From NCBI GenBank assembly GCA_949316235.1, contig OX438747.1:26602618-26666617 (forward strand): a DNA stretch of 64,000 nt, read 5' to 3'. Positions 43,664 to 54,970 of the stretch are shown piece by piece (the first letter of the stretch is position 1; every line of letters starts with the position of its first letter). This stretch comes from Oegoconia quadripuncta. Taxonomy: Eukaryota; Arthropoda; Insecta; Lepidoptera; Autostichidae. The position numbers and the translations under genes are program-made. A model generated the notes under the pieces. That model searched no databases. It saw only the letters and a list, made by a program, of their open reading frames with translations, and was not told where the DNA came from.

Positions 43664-44142
43664 GTACCTCTTTACACGAGAAACCCAAGTTTGTTGCGCC
43701 GATTGAAATCGTGCATCAAGTGAAACCTACATTAGAAAGTACTGACAGTGAAGTACAAACAAATAATACACCAGTAGCAGATATCTCCGCCGCAGTCGTG
43801 GAGACATCGTTTCCCTCTGTTGAAGGTCAAACAGAAATTGATTTAAAAAAATGTTCGGTAACTCGGGCTTTAGTAAATAATGTCGATGGATCATTCAAAT
43901 GTACACTCTGTAATTATAAAGGTAAACAGGAATGGCATTTGAGACGACACCGATTAGTACATACTGGTGAGAAACCGTATAGCTGTACATATTGTGATCG
44001 TAAATGTCGTGAGAAAAGTAATTTGAAGCAACACTTGCTGACTCATACTGGCGAGAAGCCATATAGCTGTATAGTTTGTAATTATAGATGTCGTCGGAAA
44101 GATCGTTTGAAAATACACTTGTTGACCCATACTGGTGGATAA
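43664..44142 (+). CDS. Zinc-finger gene B, exon 3 (three fingers, shortened)
   Basis: The acceptor ATTCAATTTCAG precedes GT completing a Gly codon. The linker is nearly identical to that of gene A (H-Q-V-K-P-T-L-E-S and later S-F-P-S-V-E-G-Q-T). Three fingers follow: C-T-L-C-N-Y-K-G with H-R-L-V-H, then C-T-Y-C-D-R-K-C, then C-I-V-C-N-Y-R-C. In place of the usual T-G-E-K-P the sequence reads T-G-G and a TAA stop. Finger-like sequence continues briefly after the stop. The 225-codon product would have only three fingers and may be a non-functional or dominant-type short form; either is inference. Confidence 0.75.
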
Positions 44143-44490
44143 CCGTATAGCTGTACAGTTTGTGATTATAAATTTAATCAAATCATTTATTTACAAGAAT
44201 ACACAGTTTACAAGTACAGGGTGTTATTGTTAAAGTCATTGTATTCAACCTGCATGCAAGTGTGCAAATTTTTTGTCACATCAAGTTGGATGGTTTATCT
44301 AATTATTGTATGTTATCAGAAAGCTATTTAAAATACATTATTTCGAAAATATTCATTAACACAATAATAGCAGTGGTCCTGAAGCCACTTTATCAAGTGC
44401 ACCTTGGACAATTTATCGTTAGGGTACTTTGAAAATTCACTTGACCCATACTGGTGAGAAACTGTATAGCTCTACAGTTTATAATTATAC
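44143..44490 (+). pseudogene. Finger remnants downstream of gene B
   Basis: After the stop, Y-S-C-T-V-C-D-Y-K-F-N can still be read at 44147-44180. A second remnant at about 44439-44490 reads [13 protein letters not shown]. About 260 bp of unrelated sequence lies between them, so the array was interrupted or deleted. Confidence 0.7.
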
Positions 44491-45164
44491 AGGACGTCCC
44501 ACGCCTATGCCATATGGAGGGAAAGTACCTTGAATATTGTAGATTGAATATTTTACTGAAAGAAGACATTATTTTAATTTGAAAAACAATTAAACCTGGT
44601 TGAACCTGGAATCGAACCCGCTACACGAGAAAAAAAATTGCCCTGTAGCTTTATCGTACCGATCGAAAGGCTTCATCATAAGGATTATTTTTTACTAAAT
44701 AACATAGTGTCAGAAATAAAAGGAAGACCATGAATTTTAACATTTGATGTGAAAACGTTTATTTTTATGTTTAGTTTGTATAGGTACGTTTTTAGTTTTA
44801 TTTTTAATGTTGCATATTTTAGTTGCAGGTTTAAGCGGATGGCCTAGTAGCCAAAGCTTTATTAAAAATAACAACATTAAAGAATAGGTATAGAGATAAA
44901 TAGAGCTTTTTTGGCAGGAACTCAGCGATACATCTAATTAAGTACCTAATGTTATGAATAAAACTTGATAATATTAAACTTGTGTTTCATTTCTAACCAA
45001 AATGATCAATTTAGTCCATAAACTACGTCAGTACAAAGTTTTTTCCAAACCGTTAGTAATTTCAGTAGAAAAATGAGACGTCTAGTAGTGTAGCAGTGTT
45101 TGAAAACGGTCACACTGGGTGTTAGTATTCTGTGGTGGATGTGTAGCAGAGATTATCTTTTTCC

Positions 45165-45538
45165 ATCGGGGCGGTTTTTTGGCGGAATCTCGGCGAGTGC
45201 AGTTACATTTTTCTTTATAATTTGTGCATTTTGACTTTTGAAGCTTAAAAAAGCAAAATATTGTGCAGCAAACGTTAGTGATGGTGTACAAGTAAAGGGG
45301 AGTGTAAATTAAAGTGCGTAACGAAGCTTTTGGCTTCCCACAAGAAGCCGCCAAAATCTTTTGTAAAGCATTCTGCCACTTTACTGAAGAATGACTTATC
45401 CGTGACTAGATTCTGTATACGACGAATTACTTGTTTTGACTGAGACTGCCTCATAAACTGAAGAAATAGGAGAAATAAGATATGGCTGTATAGGTTTAGA
45501 TCCCTTTGCCTTTGCTTTGAATAAAACTAAAAAAAAAT
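45165..45538 (+). mobile_element. Poly-A retrocopy upstream of gene C, copy 1
   Basis: Matches 33756-34157: TTTTTTGGCGGAATCTCGGC at the start, TTGTGCAGCAAACGTTAGTG in the middle, and AATAAAACT followed by an A-run at the end. Confidence 0.72.
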
Positions 45539-45545
45539 TATCGGG

Positions 45546-45935
45546 CTTTTTGGCGGGAACTCGGCGAGTGAAGTAGCATTTTCCTTTATAATTCTTATAA
45601 TTTGTGCATTCTAACTTTTGAAGCTTAATAATGGCAGAATATTGTGCAGCAAACGTTAGTTTTGGTGTACAGGTGAAGGGAAGTGTAAATTAAAGTGCGT
45701 AACGGAGCTTTCGGGTTCCCACAAGAAGCCGCCAAAATCTTTTGTAAAGCATTCTGCCTCTTTACTGAAGAATGACTTGACCGTGACTAGACTCTGTATA
45801 CGCCAAGTATACGACGAATTACTTGTTTTGACTGAGACTGTCTTACAAACTGAAGAAATAAGAGAATTAAGACATGGCTGTTATGGGCTAGATCCCTTTG
45901 CCTTTTCCTAGAGAGAATAAAACGAAAAAAAAAAA
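45546..45935 (+). mobile_element. Poly-A retrocopy upstream of gene C, copy 2
   Basis: Begins CTTTTTGGCGGGAACTCGGC and ends in an A-run. TATCGG occurs on both sides (about 45539 and 45940), a probable short target duplication. More similar to the gene B copy than to its own neighbour. Confidence 0.72.
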
Positions 45936-46257
45936 AAATATATCGGAAGTGTGGAGTGCAAAGTTTTCTGTTTTGTTTGTTTGATAAACAATAGGTATTT
46001 GAAGAGTATAGGTTAGGTATGTTCCTAATTTGGTCTCAATACCATGTATTTGTATGTATTGTCACTGATTTATGTCTTCTTTGACAAATGCAACATTTAT
46101 TTTGTAAGAAATTGAACAAAACCTAACTTAACCTATATGTAAGTAATAAATACATATAATTTAAATACTTCGTCATGCACGGTGTAGCCTTCGGGGCGGG
46201 TTCAATTATTTTCGCCTCAGTGCCCCGTTAATGTATCTTTAATGATCTTTGATGTTT

Positions 46258-46500
46258 GACGACCTGTTTGGTGTAGTGGTTAGAAATTCTGCTGCTATAC
46301 CAAAAGGTCGCGGGTTCGAATACCGCTAGGGGCATATGTTTGCATGATGAATACAGACATCTGTTCCCGAGTTATGGATGTTTTTCATTTATAAATATGT
46401 ATTTATTTACAAAAAAATGTATTTGTGTAGTTTATCAACCATCTGGTATCTATAATACAAGCCTAGTTTCTTAGTGTGGAACTAAAATGGTGCTGTGTGT
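46258..46500 (+). mobile_element. tRNA-derived SINE, copy 1
   Basis: Pol III A-box TGGTGTAGTGGTTAG and B-box GGTTCGAATACC lie in the head. The body has ATGATGAATACAGACATCTG and a tail like the copies at 51189 and 53475. Confidence 0.78.
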
Positions 46501-46826
46501 TTTTTTTTTTTTATGCACAACGGGTTGGCACTTAACCTCAATCACACCTAATGTTAAGTGAAGATGAGGTCGAAGGTGGAAGTGTACTGACCCAGAAACC
46601 CCAGCACATTTGGGGGACTGGCTATCTTATCTCTGACAACCGGAACACAACAATGCTATTAACATTGCTGCTTGGCGGCAGATTTAGATAAGATGTTGGT
46701 AGCTAACCAGGCGGACATTTAAAATGCCCTACCACCAACCAAACCGAGTACTTAAATACCCCGCTGGGGATCGAACCCGCAACCTCCAAATCGTAAGCCC
46801 AATGTTGTTTACATTGAGCCACAGTT
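46501..46826 (-). mobile_element. tRNA-derived SINE of a second family (reverse)
   Basis: Reverse strand: head TGGCTCAATGTAAAC, B-box GGTTCGATCCC, body with CCACCTTCGACCTCATCTTC, and a terminal A-run (T-run at 46501-46512). Related copies are at 22345-22590 and 52535-53030. Confidence 0.75.
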
Positions 46827-47075
46827 AAAAATGCAAAGATATTTATTTCTTATTATTATTATATATCCCATTGAGCATCCTCTCCACTTACGGTTGCCAG
46901 ATGGTCGGGATCCAGATGAGGATTCTCTTCTTGCAGAGAGTGAGATGTGCAGTGAGTCTTAATTATAATTAATTAAGTCGTTACCTTAAGTTCCAGTTTC
47001 ATTTATCTCAAATTGAGAGAGTAGTTGCTCTATGTACATCATGTCTAAAAGTAAAAAAATTGTCTGCACAGCATA

Positions 47076-47201
47076 ATGGAAAATAAGCATTTGGTCACAT
47101 GGAATCCTGATGAAGCAAGTGAAATTCAATCAATAAAGATTGAAAAAGAAGATCTGTTATTGCGGGACAATGTGGATGATGAAGATAATAGTACTGTGGA
47201 A
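47076..47201 (+). CDS. Zinc-finger gene C, exon 1
   Basis: 42 codons from ATG to a phase-0 donor GTAAGT. It starts MENKHLVTWN, contains S-I-K-I-E-K-E-D and ends N-S-T-V-E. It is diverged from genes A and B but has the same length class, acidity, central lysine motif and donor phase. Joined to exons at 52358 and 57883 the frame is 503 codons. Confidence 0.78.
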
Positions 47202-47631
47202 GTAAGTGTTTATTATCTGTATCTGTGTAACATGATGTCAATACAAGAACTAAAGATAAACTTGCAGGTCACATAAGTCGCCTCCACAAAGTCAGTAATT
47301 CATTCAAAGGGTTATGTATACGCTTTTTCAATAAAGTTCCTGTTGATATACAAAATCTTCCTTTCAATAAATTTAAAGATACTATAAAACAGAAACTTAT
47401 TAAATTCAAAATCAAAAATATTTTATTCAATGTAGGATACAAAAATATCACTTATTGAAAGTCAACATGTTATTATTTTTTTTTAACTACATCGCTTCAC
47501 AAGGTGTTTTGGTTATATAGCGACTAGAAACTCCGCAACAACACATCTTTTCAACTAGTTTCCATCTTTACAATAATATTACATTTTATATTAACATATT
47601 ACAAAACAATAGCAATTAACATAACAACCAG

Positions 47632-47928
47632 CTAACACCAGACCTCCTTATCGCCTAAATAATCATCTATCCTGTAATAACCCTTCTTACACAGAGTTTC
47701 TTTAATGTGGCGTTTAAATTTCTGCTCTGTTAAACTCAATACATGTTCTGGTATTTTATTGTAAAAGCGTATACTGTGTCCCACAAAGGATGTGCTAACC
47801 TTGCTAAGTCTAAATTGTGGAATTTCAATTTTATTTTTGTTTCTAGTATTCAAATTATGATTATCAGAATGTTTGCGAAATAGGCATATATTTTTGCGTA
47901 CATACATTATACTGTCATATATATATTG
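47632..47928 (-). pseudogene. Reverse LINE ORF2, C-terminal end
   Basis: Reverse-strand frame with N-T-R-N-K-N-K-I-E, then G-H-S-I-R-F-Y-N-K-I-P and G-Y-Y-R-I-D-D-Y-L, closing at a stop at 47632. It continues the frame of 48350-48806 beyond the RTE insert. Confidence 0.78.
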
Positions 47929-47929
47929 G

Positions 47930-48348
47930 GACTTATTGGGTTATTGGGAAAAGCTCATTAATCAGGAAAAAGACTAAAGCGACAGACATTATCAAGCACA
48001 TACTTAAACTAAAATGGAGGTGGACAGGTCATATACAAAGGACAAAAGACGGAAGATGGTCAAAAAATATAATGGACTGGATACCATTCTATAAAACGCG
48101 TAAAAGAGGCAGACCATTCAAAAGATGGAATGAGGATATTGTATGTGTTGCAGGGAATACATGGTCAAGAAGAGCAAGAGAGAGAGACGATTGGAAGTTT
48201 TTGGAGGAGGCTTACACCGCATTAGGCGGCCCTTACACTAACATAGATAATTAAGTACCTACATATAGAAACTAACAAATAAATTAAGAATATACAAATA
48301 TAAATGTAAAAAAGAAATGTAAGTAAGGAAATAAAGCTTATAATAATA
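47930..48348 (+). mobile_element. RTE LINE 3' fragment, 12-bp target duplication
   Basis: ATATATATTGGG ends at about 47930 and again at 48370. The fragment encodes K-K-T-K-A-T-D-I-I, L-K-W-R-W-T-G-H-I and K-R-G-R-P-F-K-R-W, then W-K-F-L-E-E-A-Y (47946-48254). It has the Gly that the copy at 15272 lost. Confidence 0.8.
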
Positions 48349-48349
48349 A

Positions 48350-49660
48350 ATTATAATAATATATATTGGGATGCAACAGTTAAAATACTTATTTCTTTAA
48401 ACAGATCTCTTAGAGAATCACGGCAGCGTAATTTATATATTGCTCTGATTGCTCTTTTTTGTAGAACAAATATTGTTTGAATATCTGCACCTCTACCCCA
48501 CAGTAGTATACCATAAGACATAATGCTATGAAAGTAGCTAAAATAAACGAGCCTCGCTGTTTTAATGTCAGTAAGTTGTCTAATCTTACGAACAGCATAA
48601 GCAGCTGAACTGAGCCTGCTCGCAAGTGTCTCAATATGCGACCCCCACTGTAGTGTGGAGTCCAAAGTGATGCCAAGAAAAACAGTGCTCTCAACAAACT
48701 CCAATGGTTCACTATTCAACTTTAGGTTGTTTTCCCCCAGCCTTACATTAGGTAAGGAGAACTGAATACATTTGGTTTTCTTAGCATTTAGAACTAAATT
48801 ATTCACAGTAAATCAGTTCGAAACCTGTGAAAGAGTATCGTTTACATCGTCAATATCATTCGACCCTCTCTTTATTTTAATATAAATGAAGTGTCATCAG
48901 CAAACAACACAATATCAACCAGGTTCCGAACTAAATAAGGCAAGTCATTAATATAAACAAAAAACATAAAAGGACCTAGAATTGATCCTTGAGGCACTCC
49001 CATTTTCACAAAGGAACCTGAAGATTTTTCCAGATTTACTTGAACTTTTTGAATTCTATTTTCTAAATAAGAAGTTAATAAGTCGAGAGCTTTGCCGTGC
49101 ACCCCATAATGTTCTAATTTAAATAAAAGCGTTTTGTGTACTACACAATCGAATGCTTTTGAAAGATCGCAAAACACACCGATTGCATCGCTGCGATCTT
49201 CCCAGGCATTATAAATATTTTTAATTACAGCTACACCGGCATCCGTTGTCGAGCGACCGTTTGTGAAGCCAAACTGTTTATCATGTAGTAGTCCATTTGT
49301 ATTGAAATGACACAATATTTGACCCAGAATAAGTTTCTCAAAAATTTTACTAAGTACAGGTAGAATGGAGATGGGCCTGTAATTATTGAGATCGTTTTTA
49401 CATCCTGATTTAAAGAGAGGTACAACCTTACTATGTTTCATCAGTTCAGGAAAGACACCTTGATCAATACTCGCATTGAAAATGGAGGCTATGTAAGGAG
49501 CGGCCGTAGTGACAATATGACTCAACAGCTTTACCGACATGCCCCAGACATCTTCAGCTTTTTTTAACTTCAGCGTTTTGAAAGCCTTTATAACTTCGAG
49601 AGGGTCAACATACCTAAATTTAAGAATAGTGTGGCATTTTTTTACATTAGCTACCATCAA
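48350..49660 (-). pseudogene. Reverse LINE ORF2, reverse transcriptase
   Basis: From 49660 downward: H-S-K-V-V-P-L-F-K-S-G, N-Y-R-P-I-S-I-L-P, L-S-K-A-F-D-C-V and the catalytic L-F-A-D-D-T-S, then a frame break between 48872 and 48806. The continuation reads L-N-A-K-K-T-K-C-I-Q-F and T-V-F-L-G-I-T-L-D. The catalytic Asp pair is intact; the frame break and the RTE insert disable it. Confidence 0.85.
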
Positions 49661-50039
49661 TGATTAAGAAAGCATATTATAAAATATCAGATTATTTAGA
49701 TGATAAACAATCATGGACATAACCAGCCCGTTCGCATAACCAGGCTATTTCACAATTAATAATGAAATATTATAATATAAATTAATAATTTTGTAATGTA
49801 AAAACCTTTTTTTAAAAAGAGCGACCTCTCGAGTTTCTTGCTTGTTCTTCTCAGGGGAAAATTGCCTTTTGAACAAGCAGTAGCTTTAAAAATGTAAAGT
49901 CTGACTATTTTAAGTGTACCCTGTGTACCTACAAAATAAAGCATTTTTTGATTTTGATTTTTTGATGTGAAGGAATGTTATTCACATGCGATTTCATAAC
50001 CACCTCATTTAATAAATTAAAATAGCCGGCAGTGTCAAA

Positions 50040-51170
50040 GTCAAAAATGCTTTATTTTGTAATTAGAAAGAAAGAAATAAACTGTTTATTCGCCACTTCG
50101 ACACATATACAACAATTGTTAGGCAAATAAAATAACAGAACACTCAGATAAGTGTCGCAGCAGCGAAAGGGAAACAACTCATCTATATGCTGAGCTTATA
50201 AGAGCTCAGCGCTGGTTTACTGTCGCACCTAGTAATGTAGTCAATGTTTTACATTTTTTAAGCTACCTTCTGTTTGTTCAAAAAGCAATTTTGCCCTGAG
50301 AATAACAAGCAAGGAACTCGAATGGTTGCTCTTTCAGAAAGTTGACTCCCCAGAGAAGAATGAGCAACAAACTCAAGGGTTGCTCTTTTTAAACAGATTA
50401 TGGGTTACAACTTCGGGTTGGGTTACAATATGGGTTACAGCCCGTTCGTATAACCAGGCTATTTCACAATTAATAATGAAATATTATAATACAAAATAAT
50501 AATTAATAATTTTGTAACATAAAAACCTTTTTTTAAAAAGGAGCCACCTCTCAAGTTTATTGCTTGTTCTTCTCAGGGGAAAATTGGCTTTTGAACAAGT
50601 AGTAGCTTAAAAAATGTAAAATCTGACTATTTTAAGTGTACCCTGTGTACACGCACAGGCGTCGACAAAATAAAGCATTTTTTTGATTATGATTTTGATT
50701 TGTGATTTGACAATCAGAGGAAAATATATATTATATGAATAATAAGACAGCTATGTCCATGCTTGCTTATCATCCAAATAGTCAGTGATTATATAATAAC
50801 CTTTGGATAATAAATAATTCCTGTTTTAAATTTATATAAAGGCAAATTTTGAATATCTACTGGAACCTTATTACATCGCCCTTTAAAGGATTTACTAACT
50901 TTGTGAAGTCGGCTAACATAAAACGATAACTGGTTCTTATTCCTTGTAATAACATTGTGCCTATCACTATTTTTAGCGAATAAGGTTATATTTTTTTTGC
51001 ATATAACAAATTCTCATAAATGTATTGCGATGCCATTGTTAAGATATTAATTTCCTTAAACTTATCTCTAAGGACACTCTAGGTCCTAATTTATAAATGG
51101 CACGAATAGCACGCTTCTGCAGAACAAAAATGATATGTATGTCAGCAGCGTTTCCCCACAACAATATAAT
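50040..51170. mobile_element. Cluster of LINE 3' fragments in gene C intron 1
   Basis: A reverse LINE tail (about 50070-50250) with TAAACTGTTTATTCGCCACT is followed by a reverse Daphne-type tail (50255-50400) and a forward Daphne-type tail (50440-50700). Reverse coding remnants with V-L-Q-K-R-A-I-R-A-I-Y and many stops lie at about 50730-51165. Confidence 0.65.
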
Positions 51171-51188
51171 AATAATAATAATATTAAT

Positions 51189-51411
51189 ATTTCGGACACT
51201 TACACCAATCATCTAGTCCCAAACTAAGCAAAGCTTGTGCTATGGATACTAGATAACGGATAAACATACATAAATATTTATATAAACATCCATGACTCAG
51301 GAATAAATGTTCATATTCATCATACAAACATTTACCCGTCGCGAGATTCGAACCCGCAACCGTTGGTTTCGCTGACAGGGTCACTATCCACTACACCAAT
51401 CGGTCGTCGTC
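51189..51411 (-). mobile_element. tRNA-derived SINE, copy 2 (reverse)
   Basis: Reverse strand: A-box TGGTGTAGTGGATAGTGACC and B-box GGTTCGAATC, then a body with TGTTTATATAAATATTTATG. Closest relative is 53475-53709. Preceded at low coordinates by an AAT microsatellite. Confidence 0.82.
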
Positions 51412-51703
51412 ATATATATGCAACGTAACATCAAGCTGTAGGTTGATATCCGAACCTACAGCATTACCAACCTACCTGGGGTTACTATATATTCACAATG
51501 TTAATTTAAAGACACTTAGATCAGGGTTGATATGATTATTTTTTCTGACAGATTTTTTTTGATATTTCTAAAAAAAAATCACGATTTTTTCCCGACATAG
51601 TGGTCACACTAACGAGCGACAACGAACAAAGCACATTATACCTACATTTGTTTATTTACAATTCATATAATGTAGACAGTTTATATTACAGTACATAGGT
51701 ATT

Positions 51704-52077
51704 AGTGTCCAGGAACTAATGGATAGCCCTTTAACTGTGGCTAGCTTGATCGATGCTGTACTGGTTAAAAACCTGTTTGTAATATAAAAACCTTTATGTA
51801 AAATCAAAGCCTGATTTTAAGCCTTCTCAGGGGAAAATTGCATTTTGAACAAGCAGTAGCTTTAAAAATTTTAAATTTACTATGTAAAATTGACTATTTT
51901 AAGTGTACTCTGTGTACCTACAAAATAAGGCATTTTTGACTTTGAGACAGAAGTAAGAAAAAAATTACCCAATTTTTTCAATAAGACTTATTTTCTAAAT
52001 TATTTCCTTATTAACCAGTAGAGCATCGATCAAGCTAGCCACAGTTAAAGGGTTATCCATTAATTCCTGGACACCCG
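51704..52077. repeat. Inverted repeat flanking a LINE tail
   Basis: 51704-51768 (GTGTCCAGGAACTAATGGAT onward) and 52012-52077 are inverted copies of about 65 bp sharing CTTTAACTGTGGCTAGCTTG. Between them is a forward Daphne-type 3' tail (51780-51945). Confidence 0.75.
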
Positions 52078-52357
52078 GTATTGTTTATTCTTTAAGAGAA
52101 CATTACAATTTTAATACAATTTTAATTAATCAATGAATTTTTATGGAAATCAATTGATTTTAATCAATTCTTTCATGCCTCACATGGATTCAAATCTTGT
52201 CTTGAATCTGCCTTCAAGTATAAATAAATATATATCCATCTACTTGCACATGGAGTTATCTAGTTCCACACTTATGGCAATATTAATAAATCGATCTTGA
52301 GATCTGATAATGAATACAGACACTTGTACCGTGTAATATCAGAAATTTTCATTTCAG

Positions 52358-52445
52358 GCTATGCAGAGCCTTTACGCAGTCGATGTGAAAAAAGAGGAAC
52401 TGGATATAGGGCCTGAAGTAGTGCAGCCAACTGTTCCATATGAGG
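52358..52445 (+). CDS. Zinc-finger gene C, exon 2
   Basis: 88 nt between ATTTTCATTTCAG and the donor GTATGT. It encodes A-M-Q-S-L-Y-A-V-D-V-K-K-E-E-L-D-I-G-P and ends P-Y-E plus one nucleotide. Homologous to 11604 and 41245; the lysine motif is V-K-K-E. Confidence 0.8.
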
Positions 52446-52534
52446 GTATGTCTAATATTAACAAGTAATCTCTAAACACACACACTATCAATAACTAATA
52501 GCTCTTTGAGTCATATAGATTATTTGAAATTCCA

Positions 52535-53030
52535 CGTTTTTTTTATGTACAACGGGTTAGCACTTGACCTCAATCACACCTGATGTTAAGTGAAGATGAG
52601 GCCGAAGGGGGAAGCGTACTTACCCGGAAACCCAAATGTTTGGGGAAACACAACCGGAACACAACAATGCTATTAACATTATTGTTTGGCGGCAGATTTA
52701 GATAGGATAATAATAAATAAAAATTGTTTATTTTCTCACCACAAATGACGCTTTACAAAGTGATTTTAGGACTAGGTAATACATAGAACTCATTTGTGGG
52801 AAGACTGGTGCCTGAAAAGGAAGAACCAGAATTACAGGTCACCAGGCCCCCCAGCTATGGACATAGTGTATTAGAGCAGAGATATGGTGATTGAGGAAGA
52901 AATACTTAAGGAAAGATACAAGCGAGAAGGAAATCGCGAAATTCTTGGAGTGGAGTTGTAATGTTGTGCACTGTTTTTAACCCCCGACGAAAATGGTGGT
53001 AGCTTGCCAGGCGGACATTTAAAATTTAAA
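52535..53030 (-). mobile_element. Second-family SINE interrupted by a LINE tail
   Basis: 52535-52712 and about 52992-53030 match the SINE at 46501. Between them (52713-52991) is a LINE 3' fragment starting AATAATAAATAAAAATTG. Confidence 0.6.
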
Positions 53031-53474
53031 ACGATCGTATGCCTTCCAAGACTTTAAGGGGCAGCTCAAATGCAATAATATAAACCCTTCATATGCTCAT
53101 CATCTTGCCCTGGTCCGAATTTATTTGAAGTCGGCGCAGTAGGTCTTTTGCTTCCAATCTCCTCCTATCAGCTGTTACCTAATTTTACTTCAATTTAAAC
53201 ACTTCATTCATATTTTTTGGCAAAATTCAATGATCAATGAAAAAATGCCAAAATCAATGAAAAAACCACATGCTTTTAAGACTAAATATTTTTTTAAAGA
53301 ACAGTTATTTTTTTAATTTTTTTTTTACCAGAAAACCCATTTTTTCTTAAATAAAAAACAATTTATATGATTATTATGGCATCGAATTGGATTTAAATTC
53401 ATAGCTAATACTTGGCCACAGATTTTTTCATAACTAAATGTTCGAACATAGTACACAATTGACTGACGATTGAT

Positions 53475-53709
53475 TGACGACCGATTGGTGTAGTGGATAG
53501 TGACCCTGTCAGCGAAACCAACGGTTGCGGGTTCAAATCCCGCGACGGGTAAATGTTTGTGTGATGAATATGAACATTTATTCCTGAGTAATGGATGTTT
53601 ATATATATATTTACGTATGTTTATCCGTTATCTAGTATCCATAGTACAAGCTTTGCTTAGTTTGGGACTAGATAATTGGTGTAAGTGTCCGAAATATCTA
53701 TTTATTTAT
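53475..53709 (+). mobile_element. tRNA-derived SINE, copy 3
   Basis: A-box TGGTGTAGTGGATAGTGACC and B-box GGTTCAAATCC, with body and tail as in 51189-51411. Confidence 0.82.
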
Positions 53710-53877
53710 AACTATTAAAAAAAAAAACGAAATAAATCAATAAAAATAACTGTTTTTTTTAAATAGGTATTCTTAAAATCATGTGGTTTGTATATAAAAT
53801 ATCAGATTATTTAGATGATAAATATTCATGGACATGAACAGCCCGTGCGCGTAACCAGGCTATTTTTTAAAGAACAG

Positions 53878-54437
53878 ACGTATTAATAAACCAATCTCAA
53901 TACAAGTCTTGAGGCTGTATCGCCCGAGATGCGTCTTAAGAAGTTGACGCTATCTCAAGCTCCGTGCTAATTTATAAAACCAATTTTGAGGTCTGCTCAG
54001 CTGAGATCACTCCTCAAGTATTCGCCTTAGCGGCGATTGAATGATAGTCTTGAGTTCCCTTTATTAATACGTGAAACTCTCAAGTGAGTACTGCTTGAGT
54101 AAGCACGCGCGTTTCAGGTCTCAAGGTAGGTTTATTAATCAGCACGTTTACTTGAGACCAGTCACAAGACTGTTCTCAAGTAAACGTGTGAGACCTGACA
54201 AACACGTGCACTCTCAAGCAGTACTCACTTGAGAGGTGCGCGTATTAATAAACGAAACTCAAGACTATCATTCATTCGCCGCTGAGGCGTATGCTTCAGA
54301 AGGGATCTCAGCCGAGTAGACCTCAAGATTTCTTTATAAATTAGCACGGAGCTTGAGATAGCGTCAACTTCTTAAGACGCATCTCGGGTGATACAGCCTC
54401 AAGACTTGTATTGAGATTGGTTTATTAATACGGGTCT
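53878..54437. repeat. Head-to-head MITE pair forming a large palindrome
   Basis: A reverse copy (53878 to about 54178) is followed directly by a forward copy (to 54437) of the CGTATTAATAAACC family. The halves are inverted repeats of roughly 260-300 bp with almost no spacer. Confidence 0.8.
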
Positions 54438-54970
54438 TAGAGACCTATGCTCAGTAGTAGACGTCCTGTGGTTTATTAATTAATTTATTTATTTATTTAT
54501 ATAGAAATCACACAGCATGTAATTACATTTAAAAATATTTCTTAAAATTTCTAAAACCAAATTTATAGAGATTTCTAATTTGCAATTTGAATATTAACTG
54601 GTACTCAGCTTACTTTGATAGTAAATAAGCTAAAAACTAAGGCATTGCTTTACATCATTTGTGTGTATGTGTGAGTGAGAGAGTGTAGAATGTGGATGGA
54701 GTGTAATAAACAAATACCTTTGAATGGAAACAATTTTAAAACGAAACGAAAACGAAAACTCATGCATTTGGGCGCGCAAGGTCCAACCTCTTTACAACCT
54801 CAACTACTGAATTCTTAAATTTAGTGAATTTAACATTAAAAATATCAACTTCCAAGAAATATTTATTATATTCTTGCATGCACCGCAGCAAAACGGAATT
54901 TTGTGCATAGTTCGTGTGAACAGAAGGCACACTAAACATTTTAGGTTGGCGTCGTGCTGATATTCTATTA

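Larger units (their letters stand above)
47404..49662 (-). mobile_element. Reverse-oriented Daphne-like LINE, itself interrupted
   Basis: It carries the reverse transcriptase and C terminus of a second subfamily, 5'-truncated, with an RTE fragment inserted at 47930-48348. Its 3' tail is at low coordinates. Confidence 0.82.
47224..49966 (+). mobile_element. Daphne-like LINE fragment in gene C intron 1, split by a reverse LINE
   Basis: 47224-47403 and 49663-49966 are near-identical to 6096-6275 and 6270-6571 of the intact element. The second part runs through the 3' tail. ATTAA is duplicated at 47399-47403 and 49663-49667 around the inserted LINE. Confidence 0.85.

Noticed and set aside
53475..53709. 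tRNA-like head with A and B boxes (also 46258 and 51360-51411) as a possible tRNA gene
   Set aside because: It continues into a repeated SINE body, occurs in several copies, and does not fold into a full cloverleaf by eye.
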